Assembly (NCBI RefSeq): GCF_958298935.1
Contig: NC_084927.1
Location: 12,304,001-12,368,000 of the forward strand
Source: Phragmites australis
Taxonomy: Eukaryota > Streptophyta > Magnoliopsida > Poales > Poaceae
Length of the DNA: 64,000 nt
Direction of reading: 5' to 3'
Shown: in pieces, positions 18,810 through 30,535 of the stretch
Layout: each line of letters starts with the position of its first letter
How positions within the stretch are numbered: position 1 is the stretch's first letter
Position numbers and translations under genes: made by a program
Notes under the pieces: generated by a model
What the model was told of the DNA's origin: nothing
The model's database searches: none
Seen by the model: the letters and a program-made list of their open reading frames with translations, nothing else

Positions 18810-21307
18810 GTGGGTGAGGAGGTCCCAAAGCCCCTGGCCCATGAGGTCGTAGTGGTTGAAGCCTTCTTCGAGGCGGGCTTTGGTTTTCCCTTGGTGCCGT
18901 TGCTTGAAGAGGTGCCCCGCCACTTCTACGTGGAGCTTCCGTAGCTCTACGCAATTGCCATTGCTCGCTTGGCTACCTTTGAGTGGGCCATGCAGGAGGA
19001 GGGGTGAGATGGGAGGGGGGATTTCTTCACGGCCCTCCAATTTGCCAGCTGCTAGCCGATCTTGATCAAGATCGAGGGGACAAAGATGCCCTTAGTTTCA
19101 GGAGTATTAAATTCCAGATACAGCCGCAGTATCATGATGCCTTCCCGGCGAAGGCCATTAACGGTCGGTGGTATACCGACTGGTTGCAGCGGTGGTTTTA
19201 CCACAGCGTCGGCCCTGCATCGCCCCTTTGCTCCACAAACCCGGATATCGCTTATGTTCCAGAGCCAGAGACGGGGATTACAGATGACTAGTTTGCCTCA
19301 CGGTTGGCCCTTCTCTGCAGGGTGGCTGAAAAGATGAGCATGCGTGACCTCGTGGAGGAGTTCACCATGTTGCGCGTCCGGCCCCTTCAAACGGGCTGGA
19401 ACTGTGTTTTTGAGAAAGGTGCAGAAGAGTGGTCGAAGGTGTATTCTGGTCCGCCCGTCAGTGCTGGTGAGTTCCCTTTGTAGTTGGGTTCTTGATCTGC
19501 CGATGTGTGCCATCTTTTTTCTTCCAGAGACCTGCCTCCCGCTGGAGCACGTGGCGGAGATCACGGAGGTGATCCTAGGCCCCCTACTCTCGTAGAGCGG
19601 GTGCGGCGGATGGCCCTGGCACGGAGCTGGGAGCGGTACAATTGTGTCTGCTTTACCTTGGCGTGGGGGCTCCGACATGGTGGGATCCTCCAGAGCCTAA
19701 GGCTGCTGGAAAACGAGTGCGGGCAGACCTCCCCATACATGCGAGGACGCTCCGGGCCCGGCGGCCTTCAGCATCCGGAGGCTCGCATACTGGTTCGACG
19801 GTCGAGTCATCACAGGTGCCCTTAGTTCGCAAGAAAGCGCCTGAGGCGAGTTGGGAGCGTGAGCGATCAGTTCGGAGGCGAGGGCTAGGGTGGCGGCGAT
19901 GACCGGGGGAAGGACCAGGCCTCCCCAGATATCGCGGGTCATGGCCAGAGCCAATGGAGAGGCGTGGCCTCCGTTGACTTCAACTTCGGAATTGTTGACT
20001 CGAATGTTGAGGATGCTACGGGTCCTCCTATAAGAGGTTCGGGGGAACCAGGTGATATTTGCTTCATTAGTCATATCCTTTTTTTGGTCGTGTGCGGGGA
20101 TCCCAATCTGTTTTCTCTTTTGTAGCAACCCTTGAGGTGGATGTGTCCTTGACTCCACCCCGTGAGGCTTCGGAGGCCCAGTGGAGATTGAGGACTCCTC
20201 CGGATGGGTCTCTGATGGCCATCTCGGGGGACGTGGCCTCATTCCTGTGGGGCCCTGAGTCAGCTGGTGGCCCACCCATGGTGGCTGGTGCCGGAAGCAC
20301 CGTGCCCTCCACCGAGAGTCCTCTTGAAGTGGTTGAGGGGGGCCCTGGCCTCGGGGTCCTAACCTAGACGACTTCGTGATGCGCCCGGAGGCGTCAAGGG
20401 CCTTCTCTGTGGCCTCGTCTCTACTCCAGAGTGGAGAGGTCGAGCGATCGTTGGCCTAGCGTCCCCTGGAGAAGCTGGAAGCACGGTTGGTAGTGGTGAT
20501 TCTTCAGGTCGGTAGTATTAGTTATGATTTGCTGGGTCCGGTGTTGGGTCCTGAGTAGCTCATCTTGTCTTTTTCCATCTTTGTAGTGCCTTGTAGCAAG
20601 TAATTTTGACAAGGGCGCTGGGAGGTGGCGGGCACTAGGCTTTGGAAGAGGCCCGAAAACGGGCGGAGTCTGCGGAGGGTCGTCTTCATGAGGAGATGGT
20701 GCTTTGTGAGCGTGCGGAGGGTGAGGCGCGGAAGGCTGCCGAAGACCTCTGGGAGGTGAAGGAGGTTGCCGATGCAGCCAACGCAGCCCTCGTGTCCGTC
20801 GAGAGTAATGTTGACACCCTTCGGGCGGTGGTGGTAAATATGCTCTCCGACTCAGAGGTGTCGGTCATGCCGCTCTTTTGGCTTCGGTCCACCACGAAGG
20901 TTATGGTTAGGGCTGCGGAGGTCTATGCGAGGTCCAGCGCTCGTGTGGCCGCTGCGCTTCAGCTGACCCAGCTGCACCAGGCAGGGGTTGGTCCCTTCGA
21001 AGCTTTGGAGTGGCAGGTGCCGGACTCCGTGGTCGAGGCCTTCCAGCCAAAGGAACATCCGGCGGAGATTTGCACAGTCTTGGAGAGCTTCCATCGTGGA
21101 CTATGGGCGAAGCATGGCCGGAGCGTGACGTTGCGCTTCATGGCCGGTCAGGGGACTTTGGGTGCCTTGGTGGGCCTTCGCCCGAGTTCTTCGTTGGGAG
21201 GTCCGGTGCTTCACCCGGGGTCTACAGGCGCTTCGCGGCCCTCTTGGGGAGCTTTGTCTGGCATTGTTGCCCCGCCAGAGCCGAGCGTGGATTTCCTAGA
21301 GGTGTAG
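18810..21307 (+). pseudogene. Antisense gene of D, continued after element E
   Basis: Immediately after the GTGGG duplication the frame resumes with EEVPKPLAHEVVVVEAFFEA and GFPLVPLLEEVPRHFYV, which matches the Transposase_28-like layout of E's antisense gene (18815-18945), then a stop. Further pieces follow with candidate introns: 19467-19527 (GTGAGT...TTCCAG, 61 bp) and 20052-20125 (GTGATA...TTGTAG, 74 bp). The last part (20642-21307) is a coiled coil rich in Glu/Arg/Ala, then a conserved-looking segment ending CTVLESFHRGLWAKHGRSV. Several stops and shifts make it a pseudogene. It shows that the antisense gene is a shared feature of two related elements. Confidence 0.55.
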
Positions 21308-21548
21308 CTCTGCCACGGCTATCATTGTTTTCTTTTCTTTCTCGGGGAGGAGGGTCAAGTTCTAGTATGTTGACCGCCTCCTTCTGCTTCATGTATATAA
21401 TGTTTCCTTTATTTGATGGAAACCACGCCTGTCTTCGTGTGTTTTACCTGTGTTGTTTCTGGAATGTTGTGCCTTTGAGTTTTAACCGGAGTCTGCTCTG
21501 TGTGTATCGGTATGGCGGCCCGAGGCCAGAGGAGGCCTCGTCCGTACC

Positions 21549-22194
21549 TTGGATAGTGCCTCTGGGGAGGGATCGAGTGCTTTTGGTGCGTCGGGGGCTA
21601 CTTCGTTCGTTCGTCGATGGAGTCGTTTCGTTATGCCCCATGATCTCGAGGGGCGCATTGACCCACAGGTGGCCACTGGCATCTTGGTTAAGGTCGAGCT
21701 GGAGGATCCCTCGGTGTCCGCTCCGGATGTATGTTTTACCGCAATAGATGACTGGTGTGCGTCCCGAACGGCCCGGGAGGTTGCTGGCTCATACTTCTTA
21801 CGACGCTTCATCTTTCCCCAGGGTTCTGACGGAAGGGTGCTCTCAGAAATCCTCGAGTCTATCTCGGGTGAGGTGAAGGTGGAGGAGGCACAGGCTGCGG
21901 AGGCCTCACCGACGGAGTAGGAAGAGGAAGAACTGGACTTCTCGGCCTTCGACTCGTATCCCTTCCCGACGGATCCTTTGTCTTCACGAGGCCGAGTTTC
22001 TGTTTCGGGCAGTAGCCCCTCTTGCGGAGGGGGCTCGCGTCGGCCTCCCATGCACAGTCGTCGTGGACGACTCTCTAGGTCCCGCGGTGTGTCGGGGAGG
22101 CGTGGCGGTCGGACACCCTCGTCTTCCTGTGGTGGTACAGGGGGGCGTAGTAGGCTAACCAGTTTGCTGGGCATAGATTCGATGTACATCGGTT
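21549..22194 (+). pseudogene. Further D open frame of unknown function, downstream of the antisense gene
   Basis: The plus-strand frame has a hydrophobic, patterned segment (VCFTAIDDWCASRTAREVAG, FLRRFIFPQGSDGRVLSEIL) followed after one stop by a Ser/Arg/Gly-rich tail. I do not recognise it. It may be the C-terminal exon of D's antisense gene or a second antisense gene. The stop at about 21918 and its flanking low complexity suggest decay. Confidence 0.35.
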
Positions 22195-22442
22195 AACTGT
22201 GTAAAAAGACCCTTTGTATGTCATGTGTGTAAAACTTGCGTTGTGCTAGCTTGTTGTTTTTATTTCTTTTCCTCTCCCTTTTTTATTATTGATCGCGCCG
22301 ACGTTTCGCATGTGCCCCTTGTCCCAGCCACTTCGCATCCTATGGCTGCTCCGCAGCCACGGGGTGCGAGACTTCAAGGGGCATTGGAAGGGTCGGGTGA
22401 TAGAGACTTTTAGTTGTTCTAATGTTGGGGTGTTTATCCCTC

Positions 22443-22740
22443 CGCCATGTTAGGTTGGCCTGGCCTTAGAAATGACGGGTGGTGTTATGCCTGTCCGGTA
22501 TGAAGGTATTACCTTCAAGATGCCGGAGCGGTCTTTGCCTACTCGCCATTTTAGGTTTGCTAGGCCCAAATGATGACGGACGGAATGCCAGCATGGAGAC
22601 TTATGTCTTCAAGATGCTGGAGCGGTCTTTGCCTATCCGCCATGTAGGTTAGCTAGACCTTAAAGATGGCGGACAGAATGCCTGTCCAGTACGGAGGCTT
22701 ATGCCTTCAAGATGCTGGAGTGATTTTGCCTATCTACCAC
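22443..22740. repeat. Three-copy tandem repeat of about 97 bp in D
   Basis: Three diverged units start at CGCCATNTTAGG-like positions near 22443, 22544 and 22638, and a fourth begins near 22734. Each unit holds TTCAAGATGCTGGAGCGG and TTTGCCTA. The array lies between the antisense gene and pol of D, the spacer where Tat elements are known to carry tandem arrays. Confidence 0.65.
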
Positions 22741-22901
22741 TACTCCCTCTTTAACTGGTGCTATAGAACTGATTGCACGCTCCTCCCAATACTTGAGCAA
22801 TGCCTAGTGGAGGCTTGAGGAATGTTGAGGAGGCGGTGGTAGTCGAGGATGCTACCCAAAACCCTCAATGGTTGGAGTTGGGGGGTGCCATGTTGCCTTG
22901 A
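22741..22901. other. D spacer left of the solo LTR
   Basis: Non-coding continuation of D. Its last five bases, CTTGA (22897-22901), are the left target-site copy of the solo LTR. Confidence 0.5.
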
Positions 22902-25788
22902 TGTAACACCCTAATTTTCAGTTTTTGTGAATTATTAAAAAATTTCCCACAAATTAGTTGATAGCATCACCATTAGCATAGGATTAAAATGATAATTTCA
23001 TAAATCAAATAAATAACTTAGGTTATATTTTGATCTGTAGCATTCATGCTCGCTCTATAGTTGTAGTAGGCCCGTTTTCTCTCTCTCTAAATTTTTGGGT
23101 GAAAAATATTTCCAAAAACTTGTTTGAATTTGGGTTAGATTCGAATTAGAAATAGATTTTGAAAAGAAATAGAAAAGAGAAATAAAAGAAATGCAACCTG
23201 TAAATCCGGTCCAAAATCCTTTCCTCTCTCACCTTCTCTCCTTTGGGTCGAAGCCCATTCGCCCCACCCTCCTTTCCCTCCTTTTTGCCCGAGCCTGTGC
23301 CCCGAGCCGGCTTTTCCCTCCCGAGCCTCCCCGCCCTCTCTGACCTGCGGGCCTATACCGAGCCGCGCCACAAGCTGAGCCTTGCTGCCCCGGCTCCTCT
23401 TCCTCTTCCTCTGGATGACGTCCGTGATCCAAGGCCGCCGACCGTTTCCTCTTCTCCCGCGCCCTCTTGTCTTCCACAACTGTCGGATCCGAGCGCTTAA
23501 ACCCCATTAAGGCCCCCTTGAGCGTTTCCCCCTCTTTCCCCCTCTCTATTGCGCAATAAAAGCAAAAAAACAAAAAACTGTCGGCCATCAATCCATAGTC
23601 GACGCCCCTTTCTCTTCCAATTTCGGCCACTCCGCTCTCCCTTTTCTCTATTTAAGCCACCCATTCTCTCCTTGGCAAGTTACTCGTGTTTTGCACTAGC
23701 TTACACCCTTTTTCCTCGCTGTTTTCCCATCGCCGACATCTTCTTCATCGACTCTAGTGAGAACTTTCATCGTCGCCGTTCTTTGCAACTGAGCCATCTC
23801 CGGCCAAATTGACCCACTCCTCGACTTTGCAGGACACCCCGGACTCAATTCCGCGGCTTGCCATCGCTGTTCGACCGTCAGAACTCTTTCCCGCCGCCTC
23901 ACCAACCGCCGCTGCCGTGTCTGCTGTCTCCTGGCCTCTCCGGAGCTGCCTTGGTCTCCTCAATGCTCGAGGTGAGCTCGCCACCCCTCCCTGTCTCTCT
24001 TCCACCGCTCACCGGCTTGTGTTTTCGACCAAGTCCGGCAGCCCCTCCAGCCGCCTGCCGCCAGCCCAGGGCCATCGCAGGGGCCAGGGACATCGGTCGT
24101 GGACCAAAGGATCCCGGCCGGTTCACTGCTCGGTGGACCCAGTCTACAACTTTTTCAGTAACAAAAATATTCATTTCTGTTTGATGACATCATCGTTGCG
24201 CAATAAACCTATTTTTAAGTATAAAAATAATCAGTTTTATTCTCTGATAATAAGTAAAATTTGCAGTAACACCCCTGGAACTTCAAATGCTTATAACTTT
24301 TTGCTTGTAGCTCCGATTTAGGCTGACTCTAATTCTCATAGCGACATGTAGAATCATTTTATAGGGTTTTCATCAATTTTTTGTACTGTTTGGTGTACTG
24401 TTCTTATGTATGGTTGTGTGCTCATGTAGACGATTCAGTCCAAAAGTTCGGGAATTTCTAGGAAGAAGAATTTGAAGGAAACGTGCATCACCTTGACGAA
24501 GGCAAGTGTCTTGACCATGTTGTGAGCCTAGTTTTAATTCAAAAGCAGACTTTACCAAACATGCATGCTGTTTTTATGATGAAATGGGTAGTATAGCAAA
24601 CACTAGTTTTAGATGTACACTTAAATCTTGTAGATGTTTTACGCTCATGTAATATCATGTTTGTGCTTAGCCATGCTTTTAGATGATCATGTAGTATGTA
24701 GGTGATGAATCATGAGTTATGAAACTAAAAGTTGAGATAGAGAGTATGCTATGAAAATTTGATGTTGTTAAGGGAGTTAGCAACAAGGAATCTAGGTTTT
24801 TGGCAAGAAGGGTATGTTGGTGTGTGCATGTTGATGTGTTCCACGCATGGTTGCCTTGAATGGATATGTTCGGTGATTACCCTTGTGGGATAGTTGGCGG
24901 TCTTGCCCAGACCATGTTAAGGACCGGTTCATGGAGTGACCACCCATAACAATAGTACAATCACGAGACCAATATGATACGACTTGGCTTAGTAATTAGA
25001 TGCTCTCCCAGTGGTGTATGAGCCAGTCGGATGTGTAGATAAGGAAGGGGTACTTCCCAATTCTACTCGGCACAAGAGGGGGCTTCTAGGGTGGAGGGTT
25101 ACTCCACTTATGTACGGTGGTGAAACCTCAGTGGGCAAATGTATACTGGGAGACTCTTTGGAAAAGCCTCATAGTACCGGTAAAAGAGCTGATCATGACT
25201 CGTGGGTAAAGTGTACAAACTCTGCAAAGTGTCAAACTGAATATTCAGTCGTGCTCATGGTTATGAGCGGCATGGACCCTCACATGATTAGTCAGGTGGG
25301 TGTTTTCCATGGATGAGAATTGGTTGAATTCTCGGAGGTTAAAGAAGATCTTTTGTACTTCTTTCCCTTTTTAAAATAAAACTATTTTCCATTGTTTAGG
25401 ACTAAAACTGGCTTTTATACAAATAAAACCCTAGAAAATATGAAACCTTGAGTTAAACCATCATGTCATATTTTCGCCCACTTACTGAGTATTAGAAATA
25501 CTCACGCTTGCTTTTCAGAAGGTGAAGCTTTTGAAGAATTTCCTGAAAATGATGCTGAGTTCTAGGCTTGTGGAGCTTGCAGTCGACTGCCTATGGCGTG
25601 GAGCTGTGCTGTGTTTCTTTTCCACTACTGTGTTTTTTTTTCTTTAGACCCGTGTGTAGCCATTTTGTAATAAGTAACATTGTAATATTGAACATTGTGT
25701 CTGTTATCACTAATGACGTAGCTATATGTATGTGTAAACTAATCCTGACATACATATAGGGGTTTTGGTCTTAAAACTGGGTGTGACA
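22902..25788 (+). mobile_element. Solo LTR, probably of a Tekay-type chromovirus
   Basis: The 2887-bp segment begins TGTAACACCC and ends GGGTGTGACA, classic LTR ends, and is flanked by the 5-bp repeat CTTGA (22897-22901 and 25789-25793). No internal domains are present, so LTR-LTR recombination removed the element body. A plausible TATA box, CTATTTAAG, lies near 23648, supporting plus orientation. Length and ends fit the long LTRs of the Tekay/Del lineage, but with no coding sequence the lineage is a guess. Reading frames inside it are fortuitous. Confidence 0.8.
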
Positions 25789-26187
25789 CTTGACAAAATC
25801 TGACAGCTAAGGGAGTTGGGCAAACTTACTAAAGCCAGGTGGAATCATACTCTAGGGTCGGCAAAGGTGAACAAAGTCGAAGTTGATGAAGCCGAGGAAG
25901 TCGTACTCCCTCGGGAATGCTCCACCATCAACAAAGTTGAGAAAGTCATACTGCCTCAGCCACACTCTATTGTCGATGAAGCAAAGCAGAGTCGAAGGGG
26001 TCGACGAAGCCTAAGGCATAAATCCGCCAGATGTCCCACAGCAGCGGTGGTACTCGATGAAGCCGAAGGAGTCGTACTCCCTCATCGAGGAAGCTCAATG
26101 TAGCTGAAGATATCGTATTTCCTAGGGCATGCTAGGTGCCTCTCGGAGTACCCGGTGAAGCCTGCTAGAGTTGAAGTCGATAATGAA
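25789..26187. repeat. D spacer with degenerate short repeats
   Basis: After the solo LTR, D continues with loosely repeated motifs such as GATGAAGCCGA and GTCGTACTCCCTC (near 25880, 25940 and 26055). No conserved protein is visible. Element A begins at 26188. Confidence 0.45.
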
Positions 26188-28269
26188 TGTCACATCCCAA
26201 ATCCATAATCTCGTAATTAAGCATAATCATGCTGCTTAAGCATTATGATTAATTTTGTGTAATTTCATTTTTGAATGCTGGAGCACTTCGTTTTGAGTCA
26301 AATTGATGAGAGAAAGAAAATCGGGAGAAAAAACAATAGAATTCGCAGTTAAAATAGACTTGTTTCTCTTGCAAGTGAGATCCACCTTGGACTGGGCCAC
26401 CTCCTCCTTTTCCCTTGGGCGCCAGCACCCCTCCCCCCTCTACTCACTCACTCACTCAGTCTTGCTCTCCCTCTCTCAACCTATCAGCACAAGGAGCAAG
26501 AGCAGCACCACTTCTCCCCTCTCCCTCTCCCTAAAGCACTCTCTCCGTCTCCCCCAAAATCCCACCTCAAGAGAAGGAATCGAGGTATGCATGTTGTACT
26601 CACGTGTTCCCTAGCTCATGAGCTTCCCATCCATCCAATTCATCTTTGTTTTCCCGAAGGATTCGATCCGGTTTTGATGTCTTTTAGTGTTCATGGTTGA
26701 AGTACAATGAGCATCAGAGTTCTTCTTCTTCCCAAGCTTTTCCCCCATCCACCGGTTGTCCCAAAGCTTGACAAAGTACCTTGGGTGAGTCTCCTACGCC
26801 CCCATGGCACGAATGCATGTTTTTGTTGGTTGAAATTTGAGTTTTGGAGCTTCATTGCAAAATGCTCGAGTTCTTGATGTTTTTGGAGCAGTTTTGAGAT
26901 TTTGGTGAATTTGAACTAGGGAATCGAGTTCATAGGTTAGTAAGTAAGTTCTAGAACCCATGAGCCATTGCAAAACATTGCTCTTTGGTTTGGAATCGAA
27001 TCAACCAAAGTTTCCCCTCGAAATTGCTCTCTGCGCAATGTCCGAAGACTCCGGACAAATGTTCGAATAGTCCGGACTTTCCATAAAATGGTTGTTGAAT
27101 TGTACTAAAAAAATCGTTAGGGTTTAGGGTGCAAGTGGGGTCTAGAAACCTGTGCATAGTGTATATGCATGTCTATGTAGCATAGATTTGTCATGCGAGT
27201 CGAATCGATCGATGAAATGGCGAACGCGTTTTCCACTGGAAGTCCTGAGTGTTCAGAGAATTTTCTGGAGGCTCTGAATCCTAGAGAGTTCGAAAAACTT
27301 CCCAGAGAGTCCGAATAAATCCGGAGAGTACGAAGATTTTCCCGGAGTCTCCGGCCTTCTGTTGGTTTTCTGATGTACTTTAGAATGCATAGTTGTTATT
27401 CTTCTGCATGTCTTACGCTTTTAGCATGTTGTTATGCATATTGTAGTATGCTTTGTTGCACTTCATTCATGCTCATCATTGCATGTGTTCTTCTTTAGTG
27501 AGTAAAGAACTGGAGCGTGACCCGGGCACGGTTGAAGGTGATGCCAATCTTCTCGAATTCTGTGAGTGTTGCGCGAGTTGCATTAAGCGGTCACCTGAGC
27601 AGCAAAGCAAACATCTAAGCATATTTCTCCCATTAATTTGGAGCATATGCATCATATGTGATAAATTACACGTTATGATTTTATGCATGAGTCCGAGTCA
27701 ATGTCGGGTTTATGATGGGTAGAACATATGCTGTTGCACTAATTTCTTGTCTTGAATAATTGTTGATTCATATCCTTATTGACTGTGTTTAATATGGTGT
27801 TATCTAACTTAAAATGTCACTTGTGATGCTTAGCAAGTACTTAGGTCCTCTGTAGAAGTTAAGCGGTGAAATGTTTCATCGTTCGCGAACATAGGCTTTA
27901 ATTTACTTGCACAATGATCATAACGATGGGTGATGGTGTTGATTGGATGAGTGGTGAGGATGAGATGAGATGTGAGCTGTGTTAGGGGTTTTTTTCTTTC
28001 CCGGATGTGAATTTCCCCTAGGTAGGTCAGGAGAGGGACCCAGACACCGTAGACCACATGCATCGTTTAAGCATCGATCGTTGTTGCAGTTGTCTTTTGC
28101 ACTTTCTGGCTTACTATATGTCGCATATGGGAATAATAAGCTGACGACCTTTGTAGTTGTGGCTTTTTGGCGTGCGGGTCGATGGTGTCGGGCAGGAGGC
28201 CAGTTGGGGTACCCATTTTGCTCCGGGAGTAGTTTTGGATGACCTACGCACCTACCAACATATGATCAA

Positions 28270-29063
28270 AAGGTCATGGCTTATTGGAAAAGGTTGACAT
28301 GAGTACCCACTTGTATGGATCTATGTGGTTATGTAAGCCGTATGGTCCTCAAGTCGTGTAGGTAAAGGATTACCCCCTATAGGGTGTAATTTTTTTTTTT
28401 GAAATACCGTGCTCTTGGTCATGAGCTTAATTCCGTCCATTTGTAGCAGTCGTAGAGTTATGAGTATGGATTGATGTGGTTGATGGGTTGAGATGGTGCT
28501 TTACAAATATTATTCTTTTGGTTCCATTTACATATATGTTCCGTTGAAACTTATGGGTTAGATAGTTGTGTTGGTCAAGTATAGATGCTCACATATGTTT
28601 ATGTCAAATTTTCTTTCGAGTATGAAGTTTACTTAACCATGTGGCCTTTTCTTGCTAACATCCAATTGCATAATCCTTAGAGTCATGCTATTTATAAGTG
28701 TCCATTATGGATTAAATACTCACGCTGCTTTTTCAGGTGTTACCGGTGAGGATGACTTGGTCTTTGGCTACTTCACACCCGGTGAGGGTGGTGGCGGACA
28801 TTAGTAGGCAACTACTAGGAGGTCACGCTTTTGGGGTGAAGCCTAAGGGTATATGGCTTCACTCATCTTTTGTTTTCTTTAGCTTTTGTTTTCGTTGCGT
28901 AGTTTCTTTTGTTGGTTAGGAATGAGTCACTTTTTATCTCCTCCTAGCTCTCTTTTTTGCTGTAAATTGTAATAACTTGGTAAATGATTAAGAACTTGTA
29001 ATCTAATGTTAATTACTCGCTCATTATTAAATTGTGTTGTGATGTTAAATGTTGGAAAGTCAT
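28270..29063 (+). repeat. LTR segment duplication, copy 1
   Basis: Begins around GGCTTATTGGAAAAGG and ends around GATGTTAAATGTTGGAAAG. It matches copy 2 (29628-30411) along its whole length with scattered substitutions and a poly-T difference near 28391. Confidence 0.75.
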
Positions 29064-29627
29064 CGTAGAATGAGAACCTACGACAATTTAGGAGATCCTC
29101 CCAAGAGTTTGAATGAGAACAACCCTCCACCGTCTCCACCGCCGAGTATGGCGGATGTCCTGATGCAAATAGAGCAAAACTGCTAATCTCAAACTGCTCT
29201 TCTCGAGGTCCTCGTGCGCAACAAGGCCTCGCAAGGAGGAGGTGGGGTTGGACTCCATGATGACTTCATTGATTTCCTTCGAACTCAGCCTCCCACCTTT
29301 ACACGGGCTGATGATCCTCTAGATGCTAACCACTGGCTCCGAACTATCAAGCAGAAGCTCACTCTCCTTTGATGCGAGGACCACGAGAAGGCACTCTTCG
29401 CCGCCCATCAGCTTCAGGGTGCAGCGGGCGCATGGTGGTCCAACCTTCTGGCCATGCACCCTGCTAATCACCGAGTGTCTTGAGTAGAGTTCCGCCAGGC
29501 ATTCCGCGACGTTCCTAAGGGCCATATGGAGATTAAGAAGCGGGAATTTATGGGCCTCTAGCAAGGAGGCAGATCGGTGATGGAGTATATGCAGGTGTTT
29601 AACCACCTTGCATAGTATGCTTAGGAT
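29064..29627 (+). pseudogene. gag fragment inside the A 5' LTR
   Basis: From ATGAGAACCTACGAC (29070) to TAGTATGCTTAGGATG the sequence matches A's own gag at 31597-32155. Recognisable peptides include PPPSMADVLMQIEQN, FLRTQPPTFTRADDPLDAN and HPANHRVS. In places it is less damaged than A's internal gag (for example AWWSNLLAMHP against an interrupted copy there), so it is not a recent copy of the current internal sequence. It has several stops and is inactive. Confidence 0.75.
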
Positions 29628-30411
29628 GGCTTATTAGAAAAGGTTGATATGAGTACCCCTTGTATGGACCTGTGTGGTCATCCAAGTCGTATAGTCCTCA
29701 AGTTGTGTAGGTAAAGGAGTACCCCCTGTAGGGTGTAAAAACATTTCAAAATACCACGCTCTTGGTCATGTGCTTGCTTCCGTCCATTTGTAGAAGTCGT
29801 AGAGTTACGAGTATGGATTGATGTGGTTGATGGGTTGAGATGGTGCTTTACAAATATTATTCTTATGGTTCTATTTACATATATGTTCCATTGAGACTTA
29901 TGGGTTAGATAGTCGTGTTGGTCAAGTATAGATGCTCACATATGTTTACGTCAAATTTTCTTTCGTGTATGAAGTTTACTTAACCATGTGGCCTTTTCTT
30001 GCTAATATCCAAATGCATAATCCTTGAAGTCGGCTATTTATAAGTGTCAATTATGGATTAAGTCTTGCGAGTATATTCGTACTCACGCTGCTTTTTCAGG
30101 TACTACCGGTGAGGAGGAGTTGGTCTTTGGCTTTTTCACACCCACCGAGGGTGGTGGCGGACATGAGTAGGTAACTACTAGGAGGTCACGCTTTTGGGGT
30201 GAAGCCTAAGGGCATATGACTTCACCCATCTTTTGTTGTCTTTAGCTTTTATTTTCGTTGTGTAGTTTCTTTTATTGGTTAGGAGTTGAGTCAGTTTTTA
30301 TCTCCTCCTAGCTCTCTTTTGCTGTAAATTGTAATAACTTGGTAGATGATTAAGAACTTGTTCTTTATTAAGTTGTGTTGTGATGTTAAATGTCGGAAAG
30401 TTATGTGTTCC
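29628..30411 (+). repeat. LTR segment duplication, copy 2
   Basis: Second copy of 28270-29063. It continues into the normal LTR tail (TGTGTTCCGACCTTGAGCAC...), so this copy is in the ancestral position. Confidence 0.7.
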
Positions 30412-30535
30412 GACCTTGAGCACAAAACACGTGCTAGAACTACCGGAATAGTATTCTAATTAATCGCTAAAGTCATGATTAAGTAAATGATCGACTTAAT
30501 GATTAATTAGAATACTGTTTGAACAGTTCATCATA

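Larger units (their letters stand above)
26188..30535 (+). repeat. 5' LTR of A, enlarged by an internal duplication
   Basis: Starts TGTCACATCC and ends ...TCATCATA just before the primer site. At 4348 bp it is about twice the length of the related LTR of B (2211 bp). The excess comes from a ~785-bp LTR segment present twice, with a gag fragment between. The first ~490 bp match the 3' LTR at 47288 and the LTRs of B. A pyrimidine-rich block (26400-26560) resembles a core-promoter or leader region. Confidence 0.75.

Noticed and set aside
23135..24320. Multiple frames in the solo LTR that might suggest a host gene
   Set aside because: The segment is bounded by LTR ends and a target duplication; frames overlap on both strands and lack domains.
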